A DNA stretch of 64,000 nt from Phytobacter palmae (lineage in GTDB: Bacteria; Pseudomonadota; Gammaproteobacteria; Enterobacterales; Enterobacteriaceae), in contig FONB01000006.1 in the NCBI GenBank assembly GCA_900112785.1, forward strand, positions 186,001-250,000, read 5' to 3'. The first letter of the stretch is position 1. Every line of letters starts with the position of its first letter. Below are positions 53,092-61,357 of this stretch, piece after piece. A program made the position numbers and the translations under genes. Under the pieces are notes generated by a model. That model saw only the letters and a program-made list of their open reading frames with translations. It did no database searches and had not been told where the DNA came from.

Positions 53092-53655
53092 TTACCCGAG
53101 CGATGATAAAGAAGCCGAATAGTCGCTCTTTAACAGGGCATAGAGATACTCATCGCCCCACTCGCCCTTGAAGAAAATATTCTGGCGGAAATGTGCCTCA
53201 CGGCGGAAACCGAGCTTTTCCAGCAGATTCACCGCCGATGTGTTGCGCGTGTCAACGACAGCGGTGAGGCGATGCCTGGCAAACTCATTAAAAAGCAGGG
53301 CAATAAGGTTATTTATTGCTTCCCTGGCATACCCCTGCTTCTGATATTGCAGATCAAAGGTCATACCCAGTTCGGCCTGTCTTCCCTCGTCAAAGAAATG
53401 GATACCAAGATCGCCAATCAGCGCCCCATCTTTCAGTCGCTCAACGGCCAGTTGATACCAGGTTCCCTCGCTGTTGAACGCCAGCGAACACTGCTGCGCA
53501 TATAATTTCTGCGCATCATGCAGGGTATAGTGATCCCAGCTCTGAAATCGGGCCACCTCCGGCTGGTTACGGTAGCGCGCAAGCTGCGGCAAATCAGCGG
53601 GTATCAGTGCGCGTAATAACAATCTTCGGGTGTGTAGCGGCAACGCCAGTGCCAT
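53092..53655 (-). CDS. GNAT-family N-acetyltransferase, RimJ/RimL-like
   Basis: A 187-residue acetyltransferase. It shows 'LHTRRLLLRALIPADLPQLARYRNQPEVARF' typical of the RimJ/L branch, and the acetyl-CoA motif A region 'QKQGYAREAINNLIALLFNE' (about 112-131), then 'NTSAVNLLEKLGFRREAHFRQNI'. It acetylates an unknown amine (protein N-terminus or small molecule). The ATG at 53655 is chosen because GAGAGGATAC precedes it; an upstream in-frame start at 53718 has no ribosome site. It stands alone. Confidence 0.88.
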   Translation of the reverse strand: MALALPLHTRRLLLRALIPADLPQLARYRNQPEVARFQSWDHYTLHDAQKLYAQQCSLAFNSEGTWYQLAVERLKDGALIGDLGIHFFDEGRQAELGMTFDLQYQKQGYAREAINNLIALLFNEFARHRLTAVVDTRNTSAVNLLEKLGFRREAHFRQNIFFKGEWGDEYLYALLKSDYSASLSSLG

Positions 53656-53753
53656 GTATCCTCTCTTCTCTTTAGTTATCCGGGCAATTAGCGCATCACT
53701 ATGTTGAAAGCCCCGCAAACCAGAATCTGCGAGGCGGCACGCTCTTTGCCTGT

Positions 53754-54209
53754 TTATCTTTCCTGTGAACGGGCATCCCGCTTTTCAGCCTGGATCGCTT
53801 CGAGCCCGACGCGTTGACCGAATGATAGTTCTAATGTATTGCCGTCAGGGTCGGCAAAAAACACATAATAACCGACGGGGTCGCCCAGATTTTCCGGTGC
53901 TTTTCGTAATACGCCTTCCGCTATTGCCATCTCCGTTTTACGGTCAATCTCTTCGCGGGTTGCGCAGGCGACGCCAAGGTGACCAAAATGGCCCAGCGGC
54001 GTATCTGTCACGGTATCGGCCTGAACCAGCACCAGCGCAAACGGGCGTGTATGATCGCTTAACCACGCGACCTTACGGGCATCAGGGAGGTCAGGTGCGC
54101 GCAGATGTATCACCTCCATGCCGGCATAGCGGCGATAAAAAGCAATACTTTTGTCCAGGTCCCTGACCATAAAGGCAACATGGGTAAATCCAACATCGAT
54201 ATCTTGCAT
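53754..54209 (-). CDS. VOC-family (glyoxalase/dioxygenase-fold) protein
   Basis: A 151-residue protein of the vicinal-oxygen-chelate fold with paired beta-alpha-beta modules. Visible: VGFTHVAFMVRDLDKSIAFYRRYAGMEVIHLRA at the start (His and the conserved D-x-x-K-S-x-x-F-Y), GHFGHLGVACATREE in the middle and 'GYYVFFADPDGNTLELSFGQ' at the end with the metal-binding Glu. Likely a lyase, isomerase or resistance protein for a small molecule; the substrate is not clear. It is a single gene between GNAT and LysR genes. Confidence 0.85.
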   Translation of the reverse strand: MQDIDVGFTHVAFMVRDLDKSIAFYRRYAGMEVIHLRAPDLPDARKVAWLSDHTRPFALVLVQADTVTDTPLGHFGHLGVACATREEIDRKTEMAIAEGVLRKAPENLGDPVGYYVFFADPDGNTLELSFGQRVGLEAIQAEKRDARSQER

Positions 54210-54345
54210 ATTCAGAATAACTCCGTGTCAACTTGTGGCTGGCATCATAAAAGCTCAAGTTAACTTAAGGTCAACAGCAAGATAATCGCGAATCACCACC
54301 AATATTTGTAGTGCCACTGAGCCAGGAGACCGGGCTTGTAGCTTG

Positions 54346-55257
54346 TCAGGGCGCCTTCGCCGGGGCTTCGGGATGGGGCGCTATTTCATTAAGCAACCAG
54401 CGCTCGAAATCCTCTACTGCGGCGTTATTCATCCCCGTTTCAGCGGGTTTGATTAAACAGAATCTTTTGCTCAGGGTTACGGATTCCGGCCAGGGGGAGA
54501 CGAGCAGACCATGTTTCAACTCATTTTCGACATACATCCGTGGCACCAGCGCCACCCCCTGCCCCGCGAGAACGGCGGCGATGGCCATCTCATGGAGATC
54601 GTAACGAACACCCTGGCCCGGATTATCCAGGCTTATCCCCTTTTCCCGTGCATACAGAGGCCACGCCTCCGGATTCTGCCGTCTGTGAATACGCGCCAGG
54701 GTATTTAACTGCTGAAAAATATCCGCTTTTGATAACAGCGAAGGATGACAGACCGGAACCAGCGTTTCCTGAAACAGAAACTGCACGCGCATGCCAGCCC
54801 AGGCAGGATGCTCAAAATGAACCACGGCATCAAAGCCACTTCCGGTCAGAATAAAAGGGTCGGTGCTGGCCGCGATATTTAAGCTGATGTCCGGGTGCAA
54901 TGCCGTAAAGCCTTTCAGGCGGGGGATCAGCCATCGACTGGAAAAGGTCGGCAGGACGGCAATATCCAGACTCCGGCCACCCTCTGGCAATCCCATGATG
55001 TATTGGGTATCCCTTTCGAGCCGCTCCAGGGTTTCGTGCACATGACGGGCATAGCGGGCTCCGGCAGGATTAAGCTTTACGCGGCTTCCCGTACGGTCAA
55101 ACAATTTGCAGTTGAGCAAAGATTCAAGGCGAGCTATCTGGCGGCTAATCGCCCCTTCTGTCAGGGAGAGCTCCTCTGCGGCCCTGGCAAAATTGCCGTG
55201 TCGTGCGGCGGCATCAAACGCCTGCAGGGAAGTGCTACTGGGTATTTTTCTGCGCAT
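54346..55257 (-). CDS. LysR-family regulator, GcvA/TrpI-like
   Basis: A 303-residue LysR regulator: 'TSLQAFDAAARHGNFARAAEELSLTEGAISRQIARLE' as HTH region (about 9-45), an effector domain from about 90 (LDIAVLPTFSSRWLIPRLKGFTALHPDI). Complete. It is divergent from the two-gene unit at 55422-56545 with 164 bp between, the usual setup for a LysR regulator and its target. Confidence 0.88.
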   Translation of the reverse strand: MRRKIPSSTSLQAFDAAARHGNFARAAEELSLTEGAISRQIARLESLLNCKLFDRTGSRVKLNPAGARYARHVHETLERLERDTQYIMGLPEGGRSLDIAVLPTFSSRWLIPRLKGFTALHPDISLNIAASTDPFILTGSGFDAVVHFEHPAWAGMRVQFLFQETLVPVCHPSLLSKADIFQQLNTLARIHRRQNPEAWPLYAREKGISLDNPGQGVRYDLHEMAIAAVLAGQGVALVPRMYVENELKHGLLVSPWPESVTLSKRFCLIKPAETGMNNAAVEDFERWLLNEIAPHPEAPAKAP

Positions 55258-55421
55258 AAACGAGACTCTTCTTCGCCACTGATAACGCCATGTAGTGAGT
55301 TAATGTCACTGATTAATGAAATATTATCGATTTATCGCGTTAAAAACAGCTCGTAGCATGAGAAGAAATCATTGAGCAGCCCAGGCCATGGTCTGCTGTT
55401 TATGCATGAGGAGTCAGGACA

Positions 55422-55700
55422 ATGTTCTATTTCGTGAAGTGCTCATACACCGGGCCACAGAGCGAGGGAGGCTGGAATGAATTTTATCGTCAGGAAAAAG
55501 TGCCAGCGCTGGTCTCTGTGAGCGGATTTCGTTCGTCTCAGCGCTTTCGTGCCCTTCATACGGTGAAGGATGCGAATGTGTCTGACTGTGAGGCCTATCG
55601 CCACAAAGGAGGCGGCATTTTCTCTCGACGACAGGCCTGGGGGTTAATGGCGCGCATTCGCGGCTTCGCACCTGGACGCACAACACGAATTGTGGGGTAA
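55422..55700 (+). CDS. Small protein upstream of a metallo-hydrolase, possibly dimeric alpha-beta barrel
   Basis: A 92-residue protein, not securely recognised. Its start 'FYFVKCSYTGPQSEGGWNEFYRQEKVPALVSVSGFRSSQRF' is like the ferredoxin-like half of EthD/dimeric alpha-beta-barrel proteins, although the second half (Arg/Gly-rich, RRQAWGLMARIRGF) is unusual. The ATG follows GAGGAGTCAGGACA. The next gene starts two bases after its stop, and a LysR gene lies divergently upstream, so the pair likely forms one regulated unit. Confidence 0.6.
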   Translation: MFYFVKCSYTGPQSEGGWNEFYRQEKVPALVSVSGFRSSQRFRALHTVKDANVSDCEAYRHKGGGIFSRRQAWGLMARIRGFAPGRTTRIVG

Positions 55701-55702
55701 CA

Positions 55703-56545
55703 ATGAACGCTTCCTCTTTCCCGTCATGCCAGGTTGGCGATTTTCAGGTCACGGCGCTAAGTGACGGCTTTATGTCTGCCAGTCTGGATTTACTCTCAGG
55801 CATTGCAACAGCGGATGCCGCATCCATTCAGTACCATGCCGGGATCGCAGAACCGGGCAATATCCATATCAACTGCTATCTTATCCGCGGCCGGGGGCGA
55901 ACCATTCTGGTTGATGCCGGTACAGGCGGTCTGAACAAGGCAGGGGGAGAACTTAAAGCCAACCTCGCAGCCGTCGGGGTCAGCCAGGACGATGTGGACA
56001 CCGTATTATTAACGCACTGCCATCCGGACCACATTGGCGGTCTGCTTGATGCTGAAAGACGACCTGTCTTTGAACATGCGAAACTCCTTTTGCATTATCG
56101 CGAAGCGGATTACTGGCGGGATGATGAAAAGCTAAACATGGCGAGTGAGCGCGGCCAGCGTAATTTCAGACTGGCCCGTCAAACGCTGGATGCTTATGCA
56201 CACAATGTCCGCTTCTTTAACGAGGAGAACATCGCTGAGGGAATTTCTCCGGTCTGGTTACCGGGCCACACGCCCGGGCACTGCGGGTTTCGCATTGATT
56301 CGGATGAAAGAAGCTTACTGATATGGGGCGATATCGTTCACTATCCCTATATTCAGACAGCACAACCCGCCGCGACCATCTTGTTTGATAACGATCCCGC
56401 TCAGGCCGAAGATACCCGGAAAAAGATACTTGCTCAGGCCGTGCGTGAAAAATGGCTGATTGCAGGCATGCATTTAGGCAAGGTTGGGTTTGCCGGGATT
56501 TTCAAAACTGAGAGGGGCTACGCGATTGCGCTGCCCGAAGAATGA
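55703..56545 (+). CDS. Metallo-beta-lactamase-fold hydrolase
   Basis: A 280-residue zinc hydrolase of the lactonase-like branch (AttM/YtnP type). Motifs: THCHPDHIGG (about 103-112) giving HxHxDH, LPGHTPGHCGF (about 189-199), and IWGDIVHYPYI (about 209-219) with the bridging Asp. No signal peptide is certain. Possible substrates are lactones such as N-acyl-homoserine lactones or other esters; none is proven. It is co-translated with the 92-aa gene and ends at a strong terminator. Confidence 0.88.
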   Translation: MNASSFPSCQVGDFQVTALSDGFMSASLDLLSGIATADAASIQYHAGIAEPGNIHINCYLIRGRGRTILVDAGTGGLNKAGGELKANLAAVGVSQDDVDTVLLTHCHPDHIGGLLDAERRPVFEHAKLLLHYREADYWRDDEKLNMASERGQRNFRLARQTLDAYAHNVRFFNEENIAEGISPVWLPGHTPGHCGFRIDSDERSLLIWGDIVHYPYIQTAQPAATILFDNDPAQAEDTRKKILAQAVREKWLIAGMHLGKVGFAGIFKTERGYAIALPEE

Positions 56546-56605
56546 GTTCAACCGACAACCAAACGCATCGCCCGGCGTATTTCGGGTCTCGCATTGCATG
56601 TGAAG

Positions 56606-56640
56606 CAGTGCCCTCATCTATCAGAGGGCACTGTGTTTAT
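56606..56640 (+). terminator. Intrinsic terminator of the metallo-hydrolase unit
   Basis: CAGTGCCCTC (56606-56615), loop ATCTATCA, GAGGGCACTG (56624-56633), then TGTTTATT. A perfect 10-bp stem. The chemoreceptor gene ends at 56651 on the other strand. Confidence 0.75.
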
Positions 56641-56650
56641 TGGCTGAATG

Positions 56651-58564
56651 TCAGAACGATTCCCAGTCAGAGCCATTAGCCGTTGACGCTGCGGGTCGCA
56701 GGCTAACCCTGGTACGCGCTGCCTCGGGTGCGAATTTCGGCTTAGTGGTGTCTGAATTCAGTTTGAACACGGAAACCAGTTGTGCCAGCTGCTCAGCCTG
56801 TTGTTCCAGTGATAATGACGCCGCAGACGACTCCTGAACCAGCGCGGCATTCTGCTGGGTCGTGGAATCCAGCTCCGTTACCGCTTTGCCAATTTGATCG
56901 ATACCCCTGCTCTGCTCTTCTGAGGCGCTTGAGATTTCGTTCATGATCCCACTCACATTGGTGACTGAGGAGACAATCTGCTCCATGGTCGAACCGGCTT
57001 TATTGGCCATTTCTGAACCGGTTGTCACACGTTGCACGGACTCTTTTATCAACCCTTCAATCTCTTTGGCGGCCTGCGCACTACGTTGGGCAAGGTTTCT
57101 TACTTCGCCTGCCACCACTGCGAATCCGCGGCCCTGCTCACCTGCGCGTGCCGCCTCAACAGCAGCGTTAAGCGCAAGAATATTGGTCTGGAAGGAAATC
57201 CCATTTATTACGCTGATAATATCGGTGATCTTGTTGGAGCTTTCGGTGATGGTTTCCATCGTGCTGACGACATCCCAGACAATTTTGCCGCCGGAACGTG
57301 CATGCTCTGCCGCCACGCCTGCGAGCTGGCTGGCTTCACGCGCATTGTCTGCGTTGCGTTTAACCGTTGAGGTCAACTCTTCCATACTCGCTGCCGTTTC
57401 GACCACCGCAGCAGACTGCTCTTCGGTACGAGAGGCAAGATCAGTATTGCCTGCGGAAATATCCGACGAAGCATTCGCTACGTGTATTACCGACTCCTTA
57501 ATTTGGGTGATCATGTCACGAAGCTTATCGTTCATTACGCCCATTGCCATTGTCAGACGACCAAGTTCATCGGTTGACTGCGGCACAATGTTGGCGGTCA
57601 GATCGCCTTCGGCAATGCGTTCTGCCAGGGTTAAATTGTGTTTAATCTGGCGAGTCATCTGCCGGGTCAGCAGCCAGGCAACCAGTAAACCTGTCAGCAC
57701 TGCGCAAATGGCCACAATGCCCATAATCATCATTACACGCTGAATAATATCGATGTTCTTTTGAGTCTGACCCGAAACTAAATCCGCAGTGATGGTATTA
57801 ATTTTTTCTGCAACGCCCGTAAGTTCTGTCGCGGCATTCTGCGATTCTTTCTGAGCACTCGCCCATGCGGTGACATTCTCCTGCATCCCGTTAAGGAATG
57901 CCTGGGCCATCTCTTTGTCTTCGGCGATAAGATTTACGTTTTCAGCATGCACAATCTTCGTCGCTTCATCGTATTGCGCCTTAAAGGTATCCATCCCCTG
58001 CTTACCGGCAGTTGACTGAATTTGATAAACGGCGGCCCAGAGACTATTAAGGCGATTAAGTAACGCGACTTCATCCTTTGAAACGTTTTCCTGCTGCTCA
58101 AGGCGGGAGCTGAATTTATCCAGTACCGCTTTCAGATTCGGCGATGTTAGATTCTGCGCTTTCCCGACGGTCGCCTGTTCGAGTTTAACGAAGGTATCCC
58201 GATGACTGGCGTAGTCAGGAATAGAACTGCGCAATTCATCAAATAAAACGCGGGCATCGCTGTCCCAGGTAAAATCCAGCCCCGTAATCGCTTTTTGATC
58301 CATCTTTTCGATGGCGACTCTATTCGCCTGAAGCGATTTTTCATCATGATTTAATTGATAAGTCAAACGGTTACGTCGAGCTGTATTAAGATCGGTGCTG
58401 ATTTCGTTGATTAATTTCCCCTTTAACGCATGGTCACGGATACTGAAAGACTGTTGAATGCTGATGAGGGAGGACAAAACAATAATCAGGATTAAAACTG
58501 CAAACCCGCCGAACAGTTTAGCAGCCACAGGCAGATTTTTTATTGACGGTAACAGCTTCGACAT
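56651..58564 (-). CDS. Methyl-accepting chemotaxis protein
   Basis: A 637-residue chemoreceptor. TM1 at about 14-34, a periplasmic helical ligand domain to about 275 (HBM/4HB-like in size), TM2 at about 277-298 ([20 protein letters not shown]), a HAMP domain (about 299-350), then the signalling domain with the trimer-contact tip '[20 protein letters not shown]...[14 protein letters not shown]'. It ends in DWESF, the CheR/CheB-binding pentapeptide class, so it is a self-sufficient major receptor. The ligand is unknown. Class 3 flagellar control is supported by a sigma-28-like promoter at 58682-58708. Confidence 0.95.
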   Translation of the reverse strand: MSKLLPSIKNLPVAAKLFGGFAVLILIIVLSSLISIQQSFSIRDHALKGKLINEISTDLNTARRNRLTYQLNHDEKSLQANRVAIEKMDQKAITGLDFTWDSDARVLFDELRSSIPDYASHRDTFVKLEQATVGKAQNLTSPNLKAVLDKFSSRLEQQENVSKDEVALLNRLNSLWAAVYQIQSTAGKQGMDTFKAQYDEATKIVHAENVNLIAEDKEMAQAFLNGMQENVTAWASAQKESQNAATELTGVAEKINTITADLVSGQTQKNIDIIQRVMMIMGIVAICAVLTGLLVAWLLTRQMTRQIKHNLTLAERIAEGDLTANIVPQSTDELGRLTMAMGVMNDKLRDMITQIKESVIHVANASSDISAGNTDLASRTEEQSAAVVETAASMEELTSTVKRNADNAREASQLAGVAAEHARSGGKIVWDVVSTMETITESSNKITDIISVINGISFQTNILALNAAVEAARAGEQGRGFAVVAGEVRNLAQRSAQAAKEIEGLIKESVQRVTTGSEMANKAGSTMEQIVSSVTNVSGIMNEISSASEEQSRGIDQIGKAVTELDSTTQQNAALVQESSAASLSLEQQAEQLAQLVSVFKLNSDTTKPKFAPEAARTRVSLRPAASTANGSDWESF

Positions 58565-59119
58565 AGCAGTATCCTCGGTGATTTTTTAATTTTCAAAAAA
58601 TTGTTTCATTTTTACTTCTTGTCCGATTGCAGTTTTTTTAATTTCTTTTGAGGAATCAGAAAAACCTGACCATCAACTTACTTATCGTCAGTTACGTAAC
58701 TTAATTTAATGAAAAAATCGAAAAAAAGATCCAGAGAAAATATATTCCAGTAAAAACAAATGATGTTACATAAATAATGTGAGCAAGCCTGCACATTACT
58801 GGGTTCTTATCGTGATAATCATTACCCTGCAAAGTTATTTAAGCCCAAATTACCTGATATCGAATTAAAAGATATAGTATATTTTGCCATTTGTGGATAT
58901 TTGAAATATCAAAGCTCAGCATGTTATTAATTAGCATTCTGCGGATTTTTGCCGTTCACCATTCAGAATATTAATGGCGCCAGCAATGTGCGAAAAGCCT
59001 GGGTTACGCGCGTTGTCTTCTGCTAACGTAGCCACATTTAAAATAACGGCACTGTGTTAGCTTTTTCAACTCGGGTTATCCCCACCGGCAATCCTCTTCA
59101 TTCACTTAGCCTGGCCTCC
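58565..59119. other. AT-rich intergenic region upstream of the chemoreceptor gene
   Basis: About 550 bp without a gene. It contains the sigma-28-like promoter and an orphan Fur-like dyad (GTGATAATCATTAC at 58812-58825) with no adjacent start. No other structure is recognised. Confidence 0.5.
58682..58708 (-). promoter_or_regulatory. Sigma-28 (FliA) promoter of the chemoreceptor gene
   Basis: Minus strand TAAATTAA (58701-58708), an 11-base spacer, GACGATAA (58682-58689). The consensus is TAAAGTTT-N11-GCCGATAA: 7 of 8 in the -10 box, TAAA intact in the -35 and exact spacing. Leader of about 110 nt. Confidence 0.7.
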
Positions 59120-59164
59120 CCCACATCCGGGGGGCGAACCGCGCCGACCTGGCGGCGCGGTTCA
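59120..59164. repeat. Two GC-rich hairpins downstream of the SDR gene
   Basis: CCCCC-ACATCC-GGGGG is followed by GAACCGCGCCG (59137-59147), loop ACCTGG, CGGCGCGGTTC (59154-59164), a perfect 11-bp stem. No T-tract on either strand. Probably REP-like and able to stabilise or end the SDR transcript. Confidence 0.5.
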
Positions 59165-59216
59165 ACCAGACGCAATGCTTCACGTCCGGGAATAGCGTTT
59201 CAGGGAAGGTAAGAGA

Positions 59217-60023
59217 TCACATAAAGCGATCTGCTCCGCCTGACGCTTCAATTGTTTGTCCGGTAACAAACTGATTTCTTTGAGAAAGAAGAAATGCCGT
59301 AATCGCAGCGATATCCTCAGGAAGCCCAAAGCGCCCCACCGGGGTTTTCTCTTTGCCCAATAGCGCCATCACCTCTTCGTCCGTTTTTTCCGCCAGTTCA
59401 GGACGACGAAGACGGACATTCGGCAGCATATTCTGCGCCCAGTTATCCGTCGCAACAGCCCCCACGCCAATGGCATTGACCAGAATGCCCTCCGGCGCCA
59501 CGCTCAGCGCTAAGCTACGGGTCAGGTTGTTGATGGCCGCGCTAAGGGCATGTGAGACGGTAAGGTGCGGGTTAGGATAGATGCCGCCAATAGAGGAGAT
59601 ATTAACGATACGTCCCCAGTTTCTTTTTTGCATGCCGGGTATAACTGCCTTGCAAAAGCGTCGCATGGCAGAGAATTTTGTCTCTGTCATTAATTGCCAG
59701 TCCTCTTCCGACGTGGTTAGCAGCGTGCCCGCATGCGCTCTTCCGGCATTATTGACCAGTAAATCAATACGCTCAAAAACGCTTTCCGCCTGTTCAACCA
59801 CCAGCGAAGGGAGCTCAGGATCGGTCACATCTCCGGCAACAGGCAGTGTCGAAACACCATATTTCTGCGCAATCTTCTTCGCGGCCGTAATCAGTTCAGA
59901 CTCTCGTCGCGATACCATTACTAAATGCACCCCGTTCTCCGCCAGTTCTTCGCAAATGCTGAAACCAATTCCGCTTCGGGCTCCGGTGACCAGGGCCACC
60001 TTTCCAGTCAGTTTTAAATCCAT
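59217..60023 (-). CDS. Short-chain dehydrogenase/reductase-fold protein with degenerate active site
   Basis: A 268-residue SDR. The cofactor motif TGARSGIG (13-20) and NNAG (91-94) are intact, as is Ser143 in NISSIGG. At the place of the catalytic YxxxK the protein has S157-H-A-L-S161, so both Tyr and Lys are absent. A FabG-like subgroup with imperfect catalytic residues is known to me, so this may be a true family and not damage. It may bind NAD(P) without ordinary reductase action. It is divergent from the MFS transporter with 167 bp between. Confidence 0.85.
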   Translation of the reverse strand: MDLKLTGKVALVTGARSGIGFSICEELAENGVHLVMVSRRESELITAAKKIAQKYGVSTLPVAGDVTDPELPSLVVEQAESVFERIDLLVNNAGRAHAGTLLTTSEEDWQLMTETKFSAMRRFCKAVIPGMQKRNWGRIVNISSIGGIYPNPHLTVSHALSAAINNLTRSLALSVAPEGILVNAIGVGAVATDNWAQNMLPNVRLRRPELAEKTDEEVMALLGKEKTPVGRFGLPEDIAAITAFLLSQRNQFVTGQTIEASGGADRFM

Positions 60024-60190
60024 TTGTTGCTCCTCATATTAAACAGAGTTACCAGAACACTATGAGTAACAAATCTCTTTTTCAGGGGCTTGCGTATCAG
60101 AATTCAGACCTCTGAAAAAAGTGCTCAAAGCGTTAAGAATCACCTCTGCTTATACTGCGGCAACTTTGTACTCAGGGTGAGGAGTGGTCA

Positions 60191-61357
60191 ATGTCTACCA
60201 ATAACCACGCGCTTTCTTCTGCCAGAATTCTGCTGCTGGCGGTTATTTGCTGTATTGTGGTGGCGAATATTTATTTTAATCAATCCGTTCTGAATTTGAT
60301 TGCGGGTTCCTTTCCCCATGAGCGGGAATCTGTTTCTTTAATCCCCGTGGCCACCCAGTCAGGCTATGCGACGGGTTTATTTTTTCTTATTCCTTTAGGC
60401 GATTATATTGAGCGTCAGCGGCTTATCCTGCGACAGGCACAGGTACTTTTTCTGGCCCTGATCGGCATGATGTTATCCCCAACGGCGTCAGTACTGGTGT
60501 TCTTCGCTTTTATTACGGGTATGTCCGCAACCGTTGCCCAACAGATCGTGCCGCTTGCTGCTTCTCTCTCTAAACCCTCTTCCCGGGGTAAAACGGTAGG
60601 GACCGTGATGAGCGGTGTTCTCGCCGGAATCCTTGCCGGACGGGCTATCGGTGGCCTTATTGGTCAGTATTTCGACTGGCGAGGCGTCTTTTTCTTCGGG
60701 GCGGTCATGACACTGCTGGCGCTGTTTTTAATCTTGCGCATTTTGCCCTCTCAGTCGTTGCCTGCGCCAGCATTTAGCTATCTGGCGCTATTACGTTCCT
60801 TAGGACACCTGTGGCAAAGCGAGCCGCAGGTGCGTAACGCAACGCTGACACAAGCTATGCTGTTTGCCTCGTTCAGCGTGCTGTGGACCGTACTCCCGTT
60901 TTGGTTAGCCCATCGCTACGGTTACGGCGCAGGGGTAACCGGAATGCTGGCAGTACTGGGGTTAATTGGCATACTGTGTGCGCCTCTGGCGGGCAGTTTC
61001 AGCGATCGTCAGGGGCCCTTGCGGATGGTCATTTTTGGCGTAGCACTCATGCTGCTGGCCTGGATTGTTTTTTTAGGCTGGAACAATATGGCAGGAATGG
61101 TGGTGGGTATTTTATTACTGGATGCAGGCGAGCAATGTGTATTGATAGCCAACCAGCACACCATATACTCTTTGCGCCCGGATGCCAGAAACCGTCTGAA
61201 TACGCTCTTTATGTGCGTGATGTTTATTGGTGGCGCCTGTGGTTCGCTGACGGCTACCGGGTTATGGGAGACCACACATAACTGGACGCTGATTTCTTTA
61301 GCGGGGGCTGCGCTCGTACTCAGCGGGATGTTTATTGCCGTAAGACGAAAATATTAA
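60191..61357 (+). CDS. MFS transporter (drug/metabolite efflux type)
   Basis: A 388-residue major-facilitator protein with about twelve hydrophobic segments. The motif A region between helices 2 and 3 reads GDYIERQRLIL, and the second copy 'GSFSDRQGPLRM' lies near 270; 'GVLAGILAGRAIGGLIGQYFDWRGVFFF' is a motif C-like helix 5 region seen in efflux proton antiporters. Start: ATG after GAGGAGTGGTCA. Its stop overlaps the stop of the convergent STAND regulator. The neighbouring SDR-like gene may share its substrate, which cannot be named. Confidence 0.88.
   Translation: MSTNNHALSSARILLLAVICCIVVANIYFNQSVLNLIAGSFPHERESVSLIPVATQSGYATGLFFLIPLGDYIERQRLILRQAQVLFLALIGMMLSPTASVLVFFAFITGMSATVAQQIVPLAASLSKPSSRGKTVGTVMSGVLAGILAGRAIGGLIGQYFDWRGVFFFGAVMTLLALFLILRILPSQSLPAPAFSYLALLRSLGHLWQSEPQVRNATLTQAMLFASFSVLWTVLPFWLAHRYGYGAGVTGMLAVLGLIGILCAPLAGSFSDRQGPLRMVIFGVALMLLAWIVFLGWNNMAGMVVGILLLDAGEQCVLIANQHTIYSLRPDARNRLNTLFMCVMFIGGACGSLTATGLWETTHNWTLISLAGAALVLSGMFIAVRRKY

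Noticed and set aside
52922-53122. 66-codon plus-strand frame overlapping the GNAT gene end
   Set aside because: No ribosome site and it runs into the GNAT coding region on the other strand.
58808-58826. Fur-like dyad ATCGTGATAATCATTAC
   Set aside because: Only the right half matches the Fur consensus well, and no gene or clear RNA starts next to it.
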